Shown here one piece after another: positions 51,400 through 59,820 of a stretch of DNA of 64,000 nucleotides. The notes below the pieces were generated by a model that searched no databases, had not been told where the DNA came from, and saw nothing but the letters and a program-made list of their open reading frames with translations. This DNA comes from 40CM-2-70-7 sp035631315. Its GTDB lineage: Bacteria > Gemmatimonadota > Gemmatimonadetes > Gemmatimonadales > GWC2-71-9. Positions within the stretch are counted from its first letter, which is position 1, and each line of letters begins with the position of its first letter. Position numbers and translations under genes: made by a program. The stretch covers positions 1 to 64,000 of the forward strand of contig DASQIZ010000059.1 in the NCBI GenBank assembly GCA_035631315.1, written 5' to 3'.

Positions 51400-51415
51400 A
51401 TTCTGAGGCTCAAGA

Positions 51416-52990
51416 TCAGCGACTCGCCGAACTTGAGCCCACCACTTCCGGGAGTATCTCCCCATCCAGCTTCTCGGTCGGCTTGACGCCGAGAATCGCG
51501 GCGAGCGTCGGGCCGATGTCGACGGTGCGGGCGGGGCGGTCCACCCGCCGCACCGGCACACCAGCGCCGAAGAACGCGATCGGGACTTCGATATCTTCGG
51601 CGTTCATGCCGCCATGCTCGCCGCCGAGGGATCCTGAGGACCAGACGTACCCGGGACGCATGGCCGCCACCGCCAACCAGCCGTAGCCGTCGGGGAGCAG
51701 CCGCCGCCAGAGCGGTGCCGCCCCGGTATCGGGTGCCTGCGGGAGCGTCGCCGGCGTGAAGACCTGGCTGATGCCCGGGTTCGCCGCGATCCGCTTTGCC
51801 AGCGCGGCCGACAGACTGTCGACATTCACGCCACGAGCCCGCAGCGCGTCGACGTCCGCGGACAGCAAGCCATTGTCGAACGAGAGGTCGAAGGGGACGT
51901 GGTACCGCTCCTCGAGCTCCTGCTCCACGTCCTTCGGGAAGGAGCCCATCCCGACGCGTCCAGCGTGCTGATGTTTCACCAGCACCGCGTACTCGGGAAG
52001 ACTGACGATCCCATGGTCGCCGGTGAGCGCCGCGACCATGCCTCCTGGTACCAGCTTGCTCAACGAGTCGAAGAACTGACCCAGCCAGCGGTCGACGTGC
52101 AGGAGCTGGTCGTGGATTTCACGCGAGTCAGGACCGTAGGCGTGACCCACGGCATCGGTGGTGGAAAGTGACACGACGAGGAGATCGGGACTGCCGCGAG
52201 TCCCCAACCGCATCTTCTCGACCCCGGTGATCGCGAACGCCAAGGTGAGTGAGTCCATGACCGGGTAGGACGTGATCCGGTTGGCGATGACGTCGTTCCC
52301 GGGGAGCTGATGGGGGAACGTGAAATCCGAGCCGGCGTTCTCGAACGCCATGCTGTCCGGTTCCTGATAGGCCGATTCCGGAAGCAGGAGGTTCCACGTG
52401 CTGCCGGCGATGTGGGCGAGATCGATGTGGGAGTCGAACTCAGATACCCACTTTGGCAGCGTATCCGTGTAGTAGCGGCTCGTCGTAAACCGCCCCCCCA
52501 GCCACCAGTAGACGTTGCCGCGGCCACGGCCGACGGGGAAAATGGCGCCCCGATCCTTCCGGGAAACCGACAGCACGCGGGTCTGGGGGTCGCGGGCGAG
52601 GAGCCAATCGTAGAGGGTGGTTCCCTGGAACCGGCGGGGCGAAGAGCCTTGTGGATCGGGCACTCCCAGCGCCGGCGAGGTGGGGTCCTGGACCCCCCGG
52701 TTGTTCAGAATGATGCCGGTGTGTCCCGGCTCCCGGCCCGACAGCATGGTGGAGTGGCCCGGCGCGGTTTCGGTGGAAGCGTGATCCTGACGCCCGTGGG
52801 GGAAGAAGGTCCCCGTGTCCCGGAAGCGCTTGAATCCGCCCGTCCACTGCGTGGCGAACCGGTCGAGATAGTCCCCTCGCATCTGATCGACCGCGATGAG
52901 TACCACCAGGCCGGGGTATTGGGGCGTCTGCGCCCTGACCGGGACCGCCAATCCCGCGGCAACGGCCGCCGCCACCATGAAGCGTTTCAT
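51416..52990 (-). CDS. Secreted alkaline-phosphatase-family hydrolase
   Basis: The 524-residue protein has a signal peptide (MVAAAVAAGLAVPVRAQ) and the type I phosphodiesterase/alkaline phosphatase fold: metal-binding Asp in VVLIAVDQMRGDYLDRF, the nucleophile region ASTETAPGHSTMLSG with Thr, SLSTTDAVGHAYGPDS with Asp and His, LTGDHGIV with Asp-His, and GGEHGGMNAEDIEVPIAFFG with the last His. It probably hydrolyses phosphate mono- or diesters in the periplasm. The homologue class resembles PafA-type enzymes. ATG 52990 starts the signal peptide; longer frames add unrelated residues. Confidence 0.9.
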   Translation of the reverse strand: MKRFMVAAAVAAGLAVPVRAQTPQYPGLVVLIAVDQMRGDYLDRFATQWTGGFKRFRDTGTFFPHGRQDHASTETAPGHSTMLSGREPGHTGIILNNRGVQDPTSPALGVPDPQGSSPRRFQGTTLYDWLLARDPQTRVLSVSRKDRGAIFPVGRGRGNVYWWLGGRFTTSRYYTDTLPKWVSEFDSHIDLAHIAGSTWNLLLPESAYQEPDSMAFENAGSDFTFPHQLPGNDVIANRITSYPVMDSLTLAFAITGVEKMRLGTRGSPDLLVVSLSTTDAVGHAYGPDSREIHDQLLHVDRWLGQFFDSLSKLVPGGMVAALTGDHGIVSLPEYAVLVKHQHAGRVGMGSFPKDVEQELEERYHVPFDLSFDNGLLSADVDALRARGVNVDSLSAALAKRIAANPGISQVFTPATLPQAPDTGAAPLWRRLLPDGYGWLAVAAMRPGYVWSSGSLGGEHGGMNAEDIEVPIAFFGAGVPVRRVDRPARTVDIGPTLAAILGVKPTEKLDGEILPEVVGSSSASR

Positions 52991-53076
52991 GTTCCACTCC
53001 GTTGAGGTGGGGAAAAGGTGCACCCCCTCGGTAACGGTTCTGTCACCGCACCGGTAGATTCCCATCAGGAGGCGTC

Positions 53077-53520
53077 ATGACCTACCAGAAGCCCACCGAA
53101 CAAGAGCTGAAGCAGAAGCTCAATGCCGAGCAGTTCGCCGTCACCCAGCAGGATGCGACCGAGCGGCCCTTCCAGAACAAGTACTGGGACAATCACGAGC
53201 CGGGCATCTACGTCGATGTCGTCTCGGGAGAGCCGCTCTTCAGCTCGCTCGACAAGTTCGACTCCGGCACCGGGTGGCCGAGCTTCACGGCGCCCCTGGA
53301 TCCGGCGAATGTCGTGACGAAGAGCGACAAGACGCACGGCATGGTGCGCACCGAAGTTCGCTCGAAGGACGCCGACAGCCACCTCGGCCACCTGTTCCCC
53401 GACGGCCCGGGCCCGACGGGCATGCGCTACTGCATGAACTCCGCGTCGATGCGCTTCATTCCGGTTTCCAAGCTGGAGGCGGAGGGGTACGCGAAGTACT
53501 TGCCCTTGTTCCAGAGGTAG
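53077..53520 (+). CDS. msrB: Peptide-methionine (R)-S-oxide reductase
   Basis: MsrB repairs methionine-R-sulfoxide in proteins. The 147-residue sequence shows the MsrB fold motifs YWDNHEPGIYVDVVSGEPLFSS, FDSGTGWPSF, HLGHLFPDGP and RYCMNSASMRF with catalytic Cys119. The usual resolving Cys in SGCGWPSF is Thr here, and no CXXC zinc pairs are present, so recycling must use another route. No signal peptide is seen. CAGGAGG precedes the ATG. The next gene starts three bases after the stop. Confidence 0.95.
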   Translation: MTYQKPTEQELKQKLNAEQFAVTQQDATERPFQNKYWDNHEPGIYVDVVSGEPLFSSLDKFDSGTGWPSFTAPLDPANVVTKSDKTHGMVRTEVRSKDADSHLGHLFPDGPGPTGMRYCMNSASMRFIPVSKLEAEGYAKYLPLFQR

Positions 53521-53522
53521 CC

Positions 53523-54458
53523 ATGATCCAAGTCATCTGGGTCGTTCTGTTCCTGGTCTTCCGGGTGGTGGAGTACCCGCTCCCCCGCGCTCGCGCCTTT
53601 CCGCACGATCCCGCGGTCGCCCCGAATGGGACGGTCTGGTACACGGATCAGGTGAACAGCTTCATCGGACACCTGGACCCCGCCACGGGCAAGGTCGAGG
53701 ACTACCCGACGCCCACGCCGAACTCGGGTCCGCACGGCATCATCGTGGCGCCCGATGGCGGCGTCTGGTACACGGCGAACTTCAAGGGACGCATCGGGCG
53801 GCTCGATCCGGCAACAGGTGCGATCAAGGAGTACGTGCTTCCCAAAGAGGCGGTGGACCCGCACACGCCCGCGTGGCGCGAGGGGAAAGTCTGGTACACG
53901 GCGCAGGGGTCGAATCTGTACGGCTGGCTCGATCCGAGGGACGGGAGCGGCAAGACCTTTCCGGTGCCGACACCGAATGCACACCCCTACGGTCTGCAGA
54001 ACACTCAGGATGCGATCTGGTTGGCGGAGTTCGGGACCAACAAGATCGGACGCATCGATCCGGCGGATGGCGCGCTGAAGGATTTCGTGCTCCCCAACTC
54101 GAGCTCGCGGCCACGGCGGCTCGCGGTGGACCACGGCATCGTGTGGTATACGGACTATACGCGCGGCCAGCTCGGGCGCCTGGACCCCGCGACCGGGGCG
54201 ATCCGCGAGTTCCCGTGTCCGGGCGGGGCCGGCAGCTTGCCGTACGGGATTGCGGTCGGGCCCGACGGGAGGATCTGGTACGACGAGTCGGGCAAGAACG
54301 ACGTGGTCGTGTTTGATCCCGCCACGGAGACCGCGGCGACCATCGCGATTCCCACGGCGACGGCGATCGTGCGGAATATCTCGGTGGATTCGACGCGGAG
54401 CCGGATCTGGCTGGCGCTCTCGGGGACCCAGCGGCTCGGCAGAATCGACCTGAAGTAG
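53523..54458 (+). CDS. Vgb-like beta-propeller protein (streptogramin lyase family)
   Basis: The 311-residue protein is built of about seven blades of roughly 42 residues, each ending in a W-Y-T or W-L-A strand (GTVWYTD, GGVWYTA, GKVWYTA, DAIWLAE, GIVWYTD, GRIWYDE, RIWLALS) and containing IGRLDPATGAI-type turns. This is the virginiamycin B lyase (Vgb) fold. Most chromosomal relatives have unknown roles, and resistance to streptogramins cannot be assumed. A hydrophobic N-terminus (IWVVLFLVF) suggests export. It lies directly behind msrB. Confidence 0.85.
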   Translation: MIQVIWVVLFLVFRVVEYPLPRARAFPHDPAVAPNGTVWYTDQVNSFIGHLDPATGKVEDYPTPTPNSGPHGIIVAPDGGVWYTANFKGRIGRLDPATGAIKEYVLPKEAVDPHTPAWREGKVWYTAQGSNLYGWLDPRDGSGKTFPVPTPNAHPYGLQNTQDAIWLAEFGTNKIGRIDPADGALKDFVLPNSSSRPRRLAVDHGIVWYTDYTRGQLGRLDPATGAIREFPCPGGAGSLPYGIAVGPDGRIWYDESGKNDVVVFDPATETAATIAIPTATAIVRNISVDSTRSRIWLALSGTQRLGRIDLK

Positions 54459-54472
54459 CGGCGTTGCTCCTG

Positions 54473-54508
54473 TTGACTTTCTACAGGAAGGGCTGAAACT
54501 TCCTGTAG
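54473..54508 (+). promoter_or_regulatory. padR promoter with dyad operator matching that at 2575-2632
   Basis: A likely -35 TTGACT (54473-54478) is followed by inverted arms CTACAGGAAG (54481-54490) and CTTCCTGTAG (54499-54508). A -10 near 54496-54501 would fall between the arms. The core CTACAGGAA/TTCCTGTAG is identical to that before the padR at 2637, but with a centre of 10 bases rather than 18. Confidence 0.65.
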
Positions 54509-54530
54509 GCTTCCGACATAAGAGTCTGAT

Positions 54531-54866
54531 ATGCCTGCCCAACAGAACGACGTCCTCCGCGGCACCCTCGAGCTCCTCATCCTCAAGACCCTCACGCTCG
54601 AGCCGATGCACGGCTGGGGCATCAGCCAGCGGATCCAGCAGTTCTCGTCCGGCGTGCTGGACGTGAACCAGGGCTCGCTCTACCCCGCCCTGCAGCGGCT
54701 CGAGGTCAAAGGCTGGATCGACAGTGCGTGGCGCACCACGGAGAACAACCGCCAGGCCAAGTACTACCGCTTGACCGCGTCCGGCCGCCGAGCACTGGGC
54801 GCGGAGACCGCCAGCTGGCGTCGATATGTCACCGCCGTCGAATCCATCCTGGGGGAGACGGCCTGA
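54531..54866 (+). CDS. PadR-family transcriptional regulator
   Basis: The 111-residue protein reads LELLILKTLTLEPMHGWGISQRIQQFS, then VNQGSLYPALQRLEVKGWIDSAW, TTENNRQAKYYRLTASGRRAL and a short helix. It is closely similar to the PadR at 2637 in the recognition helix, in line with their shared operator core. Its stop TGA shares a base with the ATG of the permease. It is the likely repressor of this pair, with possible cross-control of the other. Confidence 0.92.
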   Translation: MPAQQNDVLRGTLELLILKTLTLEPMHGWGISQRIQQFSSGVLDVNQGSLYPALQRLEVKGWIDSAWRTTENNRQAKYYRLTASGRRALGAETASWRRYVTAVESILGETA

Positions 54867-57520
54867 TGTCCATGCTTTCCGGCTTCCGCGCGCGCCTGCG
54901 CGCGCTCTTTCGCTTTTCGGCCACTGAAGACGGGTTGGACAGCGAGATTCGCTTTCACCTCGAGCAGGCAACGGAGCAGAACCTGAAGGCGGGGATGACA
55001 CCGGACGAGGCACGACGGCAGGCGCGGATCGACTTCGGCGGGCCGGAGTCGGTGCGGGAGGAGCACCGGGACGCGCGTGGCACGCGGTGGCTCGAGGATG
55101 CGATCGCCGACACGCGTTTCGGCCTCCGGGCGCTGCTTCGCAATCCGGTGCTGGCGACCACCGCGATCATCACCCTCGCCCTCGGCATCGGCGCGAATAC
55201 CGCCATCTTCTCAGTCGTCAACGCCGTCATTCTGCGCCCGCTGCCATTCCCCGGTTCGGACCGCCTGGTCAAGCTCTCCGAGGACAATCCCGAATTCCAC
55301 TGGGTGCACCAGGGCGCCGCACCGGCGAACTACCTCGATTGGGCGGCGCGGGTCCATGCGTTCAGCGGCGTCGCGGCCTACACACCGGGCGGGCACGTCA
55401 CGATTGTGAGCGATGCCGGCCCGTCGATGTTCCACCAGTCCGATGTCACAGGGAATTTCTTCGACGTGCTGGGCATCCCGGCCATTGCCGGGCGCACCTT
55501 CCGGGACGAGGAGACCTGGCAAAACGGGACGCCGGTGGCGGTGATCTCCGACCGCCTGTGGCGGACCTATTTCGGGAGCGATCCCACCGTCGTCGGGCGC
55601 AGTGTCCGGTTGGACGAGGTCCCGACCCAAATCATCGGCATCGTGCCTGCGACCTTCGGCTTTCCGCGTCCCGACGTCGACATCTGGTCGCCCATGGCCT
55701 GGAAGCCGGCCGACCGGACCGCCCTGTATTTCCGCCGCGCGCACTGGCTCGGCGTAGTCGCACGCCTCGGGCCCGGCGTCTCCCTGCCGGCCGCCAACGC
55801 CGAGTTCCAGACCGTCGTTCGGCAGCTGCAGCTGCAATACCCGGAGACGAACCGCGTCATGGGCGCCGACCTGATGCCCCTCCAGGCCTTCCTGACCAGC
55901 GACATTCGCCTGCCCCTGCTCATTCTCCTCGGGGCGGTCCTGCTCCTGCTCCTGATCGCCTGCGCCAACGTGGGAAACCTTCTGCTGGTGCAAGCACTCG
56001 GCCGGGAACGGGAGAGTGCCCTGCGTCTCGCGCTCGGCGCCGGCCGCGGGCGGCTGATCCGGCAAGCGCTGACGGAAAGCCTGCTCCTCTCGGTGATCGG
56101 CGGCGTCGTCGGCTGTGCGCTCGGCTGGGCGGGCACGCACGGACTGGTGGCGATGCGGCCGGCCGGCATGGACGCCATCCCGGAAGTCGGTCTCGACGGT
56201 CGGCTGCTCGGGTTCGTCGTCGCGATCGTGACCGCCAGCGGCCTGATCTTCGGGACCGCCCCCGCCATCTGGCGAGGACGCCGCCTTCCCGCGGAAGTGT
56301 TGAAAGAGGGCGGCCGTGGCGGCTCGGATGTCGGGCGTATCCGTGCCTGGGGACGCAGTCTGGTCGTCGCCGAGGTATCGCTGGCACTACTCCTCACGGT
56401 CGGCGCGGCACTGCTCCTCAAGAGTTTCTGGCGGCTGGGTCAAGTCGATCCGGGTTTCGACCCGCAGAACGTCCTGGCGGTCGGGATCAACCTCCCGATC
56501 GTCCGTTACGACAGCGCTTCCAAGCAGGCAGCGTTCTTCGACCAGCTGGAGGACCGCGTGCGCGCTCTCCCGGGCGTGACGGGAGGATCAGCGGTGATGT
56601 TGCCCCCTCTTTCCGGGGGCGGCTGGACGAGCAGCTACCACATCGAGGGGCGCACGGGCGATCCCGCGGGCGCCGAGCTGGCGCATCGCGTGGCGTCCCC
56701 GTCCTACTTCCAGGTGATGCGGGTGCCGCTCAAGGCCGGGCGTTTCTTCACGGACGCGGACCGCGCCGGCGCACCGCTGGTCGTCCTGATCAACGACGCC
56801 TTCGCCCGGGTCGAATTCGCGGGTCAGAATCCCATCGGCCAGCGGATCGCGTTCGAGCGGAAGGTTGATTCCACGACCGTCTGGATGACGATCGTGGGCG
56901 TGGTGGGAAATGAGCACCAGATATCGCTGGCCCAACCCCCGCAGCTCGAGGCCTTCCAGCCATTCGATCAGCGGCCGACCTCCTACATGACGCTGATCGT
57001 CCGCACGGCGTCGAATCCAACGGCGCTCGTGCCCGAGGTGAAACGCATCATCGGCGAGCTGGACCCCGCGGTCGCGATCGCCAACCTGATCACGATGGAC
57101 GACGCCGTGCGGCGCTCACGCGCCACGCAGCGCTTCATCGCCCTGCTCCTGTTGACCTTCGCGATCACCGGGCTGATCCTGTCGACAGTGGGAGTGTACG
57201 GCGTGATCGCTCAGCTCGCCCGGCGCCGGACCCGCGAAATGGGCATCCGCATCGCCCTGGGCGCGGCGGCGGGTCAGGTGCAATGGCTCGTCGTGAATCA
57301 GGGACTGCGGCTGGCGGCGCTCGGAGTTCTGCTGGGAACCGTCGCGGCGCTGTTCATCACGCGCGTCCTGCGATCGGTGTTGTTCGGCGTGAGCCCGACC
57401 GACCCGGTCACGTTTGTCGCGGTCCCCGCGATTCTGGCGGCTGCGGCGCTGCTGGCGTCGTGGCTTCCCGCGGCGAGAGCTTCTCGAACGGATCCGGCGA
57501 GTACGTTGCGGTTTGAATGA
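54866..57520 (+). CDS. ADOP-family duplicated MacB/FtsX-type permease
   Basis: The 884-residue protein has the soluble N-terminus (DGLDSEIRFHLEQATEQNLKAGMTPDEARRQARIDFG), TM1 (IITLALGIGANTAIFSVV), and an extracytoplasmic domain with GNFFDVLGIPAIAGR. The first FtsX block has LLLLIACANVGNLLLVQALGRERESALRLALGAGRGRLIRQAL. A second domain and a terminal block (TREMGIRIALGAAAGQVQWLV) end at PAARASRTDPASTLRFE. Its length is identical to that of the copy at 2972. The ATG shares a base with the padR stop. Confidence 0.9.
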   Translation: MSMLSGFRARLRALFRFSATEDGLDSEIRFHLEQATEQNLKAGMTPDEARRQARIDFGGPESVREEHRDARGTRWLEDAIADTRFGLRALLRNPVLATTAIITLALGIGANTAIFSVVNAVILRPLPFPGSDRLVKLSEDNPEFHWVHQGAAPANYLDWAARVHAFSGVAAYTPGGHVTIVSDAGPSMFHQSDVTGNFFDVLGIPAIAGRTFRDEETWQNGTPVAVISDRLWRTYFGSDPTVVGRSVRLDEVPTQIIGIVPATFGFPRPDVDIWSPMAWKPADRTALYFRRAHWLGVVARLGPGVSLPAANAEFQTVVRQLQLQYPETNRVMGADLMPLQAFLTSDIRLPLLILLGAVLLLLLIACANVGNLLLVQALGRERESALRLALGAGRGRLIRQALTESLLLSVIGGVVGCALGWAGTHGLVAMRPAGMDAIPEVGLDGRLLGFVVAIVTASGLIFGTAPAIWRGRRLPAEVLKEGGRGGSDVGRIRAWGRSLVVAEVSLALLLTVGAALLLKSFWRLGQVDPGFDPQNVLAVGINLPIVRYDSASKQAAFFDQLEDRVRALPGVTGGSAVMLPPLSGGGWTSSYHIEGRTGDPAGAELAHRVASPSYFQVMRVPLKAGRFFTDADRAGAPLVVLINDAFARVEFAGQNPIGQRIAFERKVDSTTVWMTIVGVVGNEHQISLAQPPQLEAFQPFDQRPTSYMTLIVRTASNPTALVPEVKRIIGELDPAVAIANLITMDDAVRRSRATQRFIALLLLTFAITGLILSTVGVYGVIAQLARRRTREMGIRIALGAAAGQVQWLVVNQGLRLAALGVLLGTVAALFITRVLRSVLFGVSPTDPVTFVAVPAILAAAALLASWLPAARASRTDPASTLRFE

Positions 57521-57530
57521 CAGGTTCAGG

Positions 57531-57572
57531 GTGCCAGGTGTCAGGGCTTCGACCCTGGCACCTGACACCTGG
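57531..57572. terminator. Compound hairpin between convergent genes
   Basis: Two mutually exclusive stems are possible: CCAGGTGTCAGG (57534-57545) with CCTGACACCTGG (57561-57572), 12 bp, and GTGCCAGG (57531-57538) with CCTGGCAC (57554-57561), 8 bp. The region separates the ends of the permease (+) and the DinB-like gene (-), so a bidirectional terminator is the simplest reading. Confidence 0.6.
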
Positions 57573-57588
57573 AACTGGGGACCTTGCG

Positions 57589-58146
57589 TTAGCTCTTCTT
57601 CGCGGGCTGCGCCGTCGGCGGCAGCATGCCGTTGATGCGCAGGTAGTTCGCCAGCTGACTGTAGTGATCCTGCCAGTCCATGCCGATGATCATGATGACC
57701 GCGGCCCGGGAGAACTGACGCCCGAAGAGCGGGATCTGGTCGCCGAGCTTGGAGTCGTCCAGCTTGGCGAGGGCCGTGCCGCAGAAGTCGAAGGTCGCCT
57801 TCAGCTGCGCCAGCAGCTTCTCCTTCGCATCCGTGGGCGCGATCTTGTCGCGGGTCGGCGCGGTCTCGCCCGACACGACGCTGCACAGCTGATCGTTGCC
57901 TTCGGCCAGATGTACCGCGATCTCGGCGACCGACATCTGCGCCGGGGTCGGCTTGTACGTCCACTTGTCCGCGGGGAACGTTTCGAGCGCCGCGGGGAGG
58001 ATCCGCGCGAACCGGCCCTCCTGCATCCGGAGCGCATCAGCCAGGGGCGCCCCCATCGACATTCCTGACATGCTCGCCTGCTGCGCAGCACCAACCTGCG
58101 CCATCGCGCTCAACGCGAGCGCTACCACCGCCACACGTGCCTTCAT
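57589..58146 (-). CDS. Exported DinB-like protein
   Basis: The 185-residue protein has a Sec signal (VAVVALALSAMAQVGAAQQ) followed by a DinB/YfiT-type four-helix bundle: LRMQEGRFARILPAALETFPADKWTYKPTPAQMSVAEIAVHLAEGN and IGMDWQDHYSQLANYLRINGMLPP. His residues in AVHLAEG and WQDHYSQL are at metal-binding positions of the family. Most DinB proteins are cytoplasmic thiol S-transferase-like enzymes, so export is unusual. It is divergent from the kinase gene at 58239. Confidence 0.85.
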   Translation of the reverse strand: MKARVAVVALALSAMAQVGAAQQASMSGMSMGAPLADALRMQEGRFARILPAALETFPADKWTYKPTPAQMSVAEIAVHLAEGNDQLCSVVSGETAPTRDKIAPTDAKEKLLAQLKATFDFCGTALAKLDDSKLGDQIPLFGRQFSRAAVIMIIGMDWQDHYSQLANYLRINGMLPPTAQPAKKS

Positions 58147-58238
58147 GACGAACGACTCCGGAAAAATGAGGGAAAGGCATTCTAACCCCGGAACCGGGTA
58201 CGGGAAGTCCCCGTATGGCGGGCTATATTGTGAGCCCT

Positions 58239-59819
58239 ATGTCCGAAGTTCCCGCCGATCTCGCGGCCGCGCTCGGCGGCCGCTATGAGCTGCGCCAGGT
58301 GCTGGGGCGTGGTGGGATGGCCACAGTGTACCTGGCCACGGACCACAAGCACGATCGCCAGGTCGCGGTCAAGGTCCTGCTTCCCGGGCTCGCTGCGTTC
58401 CTCGGCACTGAGCGCTTCCTCACCGAAATCCAGATCGCGGCACGCCTCAATCACCCGCACATCCTGTCACTCCACGACTCGGGGGAAGCGGGTGGCTTCC
58501 TTTATTACGTGATGCCGTATATCGACGGCGGCTCGTTACGGCAGCAAATCAAACCGGGACGAGAGCCGTCGGCCGGCGAAGCGCTCGACGTCCTTCGCCC
58601 CGTCGCGGATGCGCTGTCGTACGCGCACCGGATGGGCGTGCTCCACCGCGACATCAAGCCTGAGAACATTCTGTTTTCCCAGGGACACCCCATCGTTGCG
58701 GACTTCGGCATCGCGCGCGCCGTGACGACCGCGGGGGGCCAGCATCTCACCAGAACGGGCTTCCCCATCGGCACACCCGGGTACATGAGCCCGGAGCAGG
58801 CCGCGGGACTCACCGATCTCGACGCGCGCGCCGACGTGTACTCGCTCGCCGTGGTGTCGTACGAGCTCCTGGTGGGCGAGCTGCCGGGCCGCTGGCCGAC
58901 CGAGGAAGCCGTGCGCGCCGGCCGCTTTGGCGAAGCGCCGCCGATGCACCGCACCCGCCTCACCTCGCTCGGCGCGCCGATCGAAGGCGCGCTGATCCGC
59001 GGGTTGTCCGTGCGATCCGACCAGCGCACCGCCACGCCTTCGGCTCTGATCGCCGAGCTGTCCGGTGACGCGCCTCCCGTTCGGCGGCGCTTCAGCGAGG
59101 GCGAGGTGCAGGAGATCGTGAAGCGGGCGTCCGAGATGGAAGCGAACCCGACCCAGTCCGGCGCGATGACGATCGGGGGGGTAGAGTCGCTCGCCGCCGA
59201 GGTCGGCATTCAACCGGAGCTGGTGCGGAAGGCCGCGGGGGCGCTCACGCCGGGCAAGGCGGCGACGCCCGCGACCATTGATTTCGCCAGGCACAATCGC
59301 TGGGTGGGCGGACCGACCCGTTTGTTCATGGAGCGCGAGGTCGACGGAGAGCTCCCGGACGCGGAATTCCCCACGCTGGTCGAGGAGATCAGGAAGCTCG
59401 TCTCGGATGTTGGTCAGGTCAGTCAGCTCGGCCATTCGTTTTCCTGGATTTCGACCCGAGGCGGCGGCCGGACGCGGGACGTCGAAGTGTCGGTGTCGGT
59501 CCGCGGGGGCAAGACGCGCATCCGGGCCCGCGAGAATCTCTCCGTGCTGATCGCCGCGACCTTCGGTGGCATCGGCGGAGGCGTCGGCGGTGGAGTTGGT
59601 GGTCCCCTGATGGGCACCTTGTTCGGGGGCGTGCACATTTCTCCCGTGTTTCTGCCCGTCGTTATTCCACTGTGGCTCGGAAGCGTGTACTTGTTTGGGC
59701 GGAAGGTCTACCAGCACTCGGTGTCCAAGCGGAGCTTGGGACTGACCGAGCTCATCGATCGTCTCGCTGAGCTGACTGCGGAGATGATCCCGGTGTCGCG
59801 TCCCCGGTTGCAGGCCTGA
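58239..59819 (+). CDS. Ser/Thr protein kinase with C-terminal glycine-zipper membrane segment
   Basis: The product is 526 residues from ATG 58239. The kinase domain at about 15-275 has GRGGMATVYLATD, Lys45, HRDIKPENILF with Asp138, ADFGIAR and GTPGYMSPEQAAG. Then a region of about 50 residues (FSEGEVQEIVKRASEMEA with ESLAAEVGIQPELVRKAA) follows, and a beta-rich domain with RTRDVEVSVSVRGGKTRIRARENL. A hydrophobic tail has GGIGGGVGGGVGGPLMGTLFGG and VFLPVVIPLWLGSVYLFG. TATATT at 58224-58229 puts the likely transcription start about three bases before the ATG, so the mRNA may be nearly leaderless. Confidence 0.88.
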   Translation: MSEVPADLAAALGGRYELRQVLGRGGMATVYLATDHKHDRQVAVKVLLPGLAAFLGTERFLTEIQIAARLNHPHILSLHDSGEAGGFLYYVMPYIDGGSLRQQIKPGREPSAGEALDVLRPVADALSYAHRMGVLHRDIKPENILFSQGHPIVADFGIARAVTTAGGQHLTRTGFPIGTPGYMSPEQAAGLTDLDARADVYSLAVVSYELLVGELPGRWPTEEAVRAGRFGEAPPMHRTRLTSLGAPIEGALIRGLSVRSDQRTATPSALIAELSGDAPPVRRRFSEGEVQEIVKRASEMEANPTQSGAMTIGGVESLAAEVGIQPELVRKAAGALTPGKAATPATIDFARHNRWVGGPTRLFMEREVDGELPDAEFPTLVEEIRKLVSDVGQVSQLGHSFSWISTRGGGRTRDVEVSVSVRGGKTRIRARENLSVLIAATFGGIGGGVGGGVGGPLMGTLFGGVHISPVFLPVVIPLWLGSVYLFGRKVYQHSVSKRSLGLTELIDRLAELTAEMIPVSRPRLQA

Positions 59820-59820
59820 C

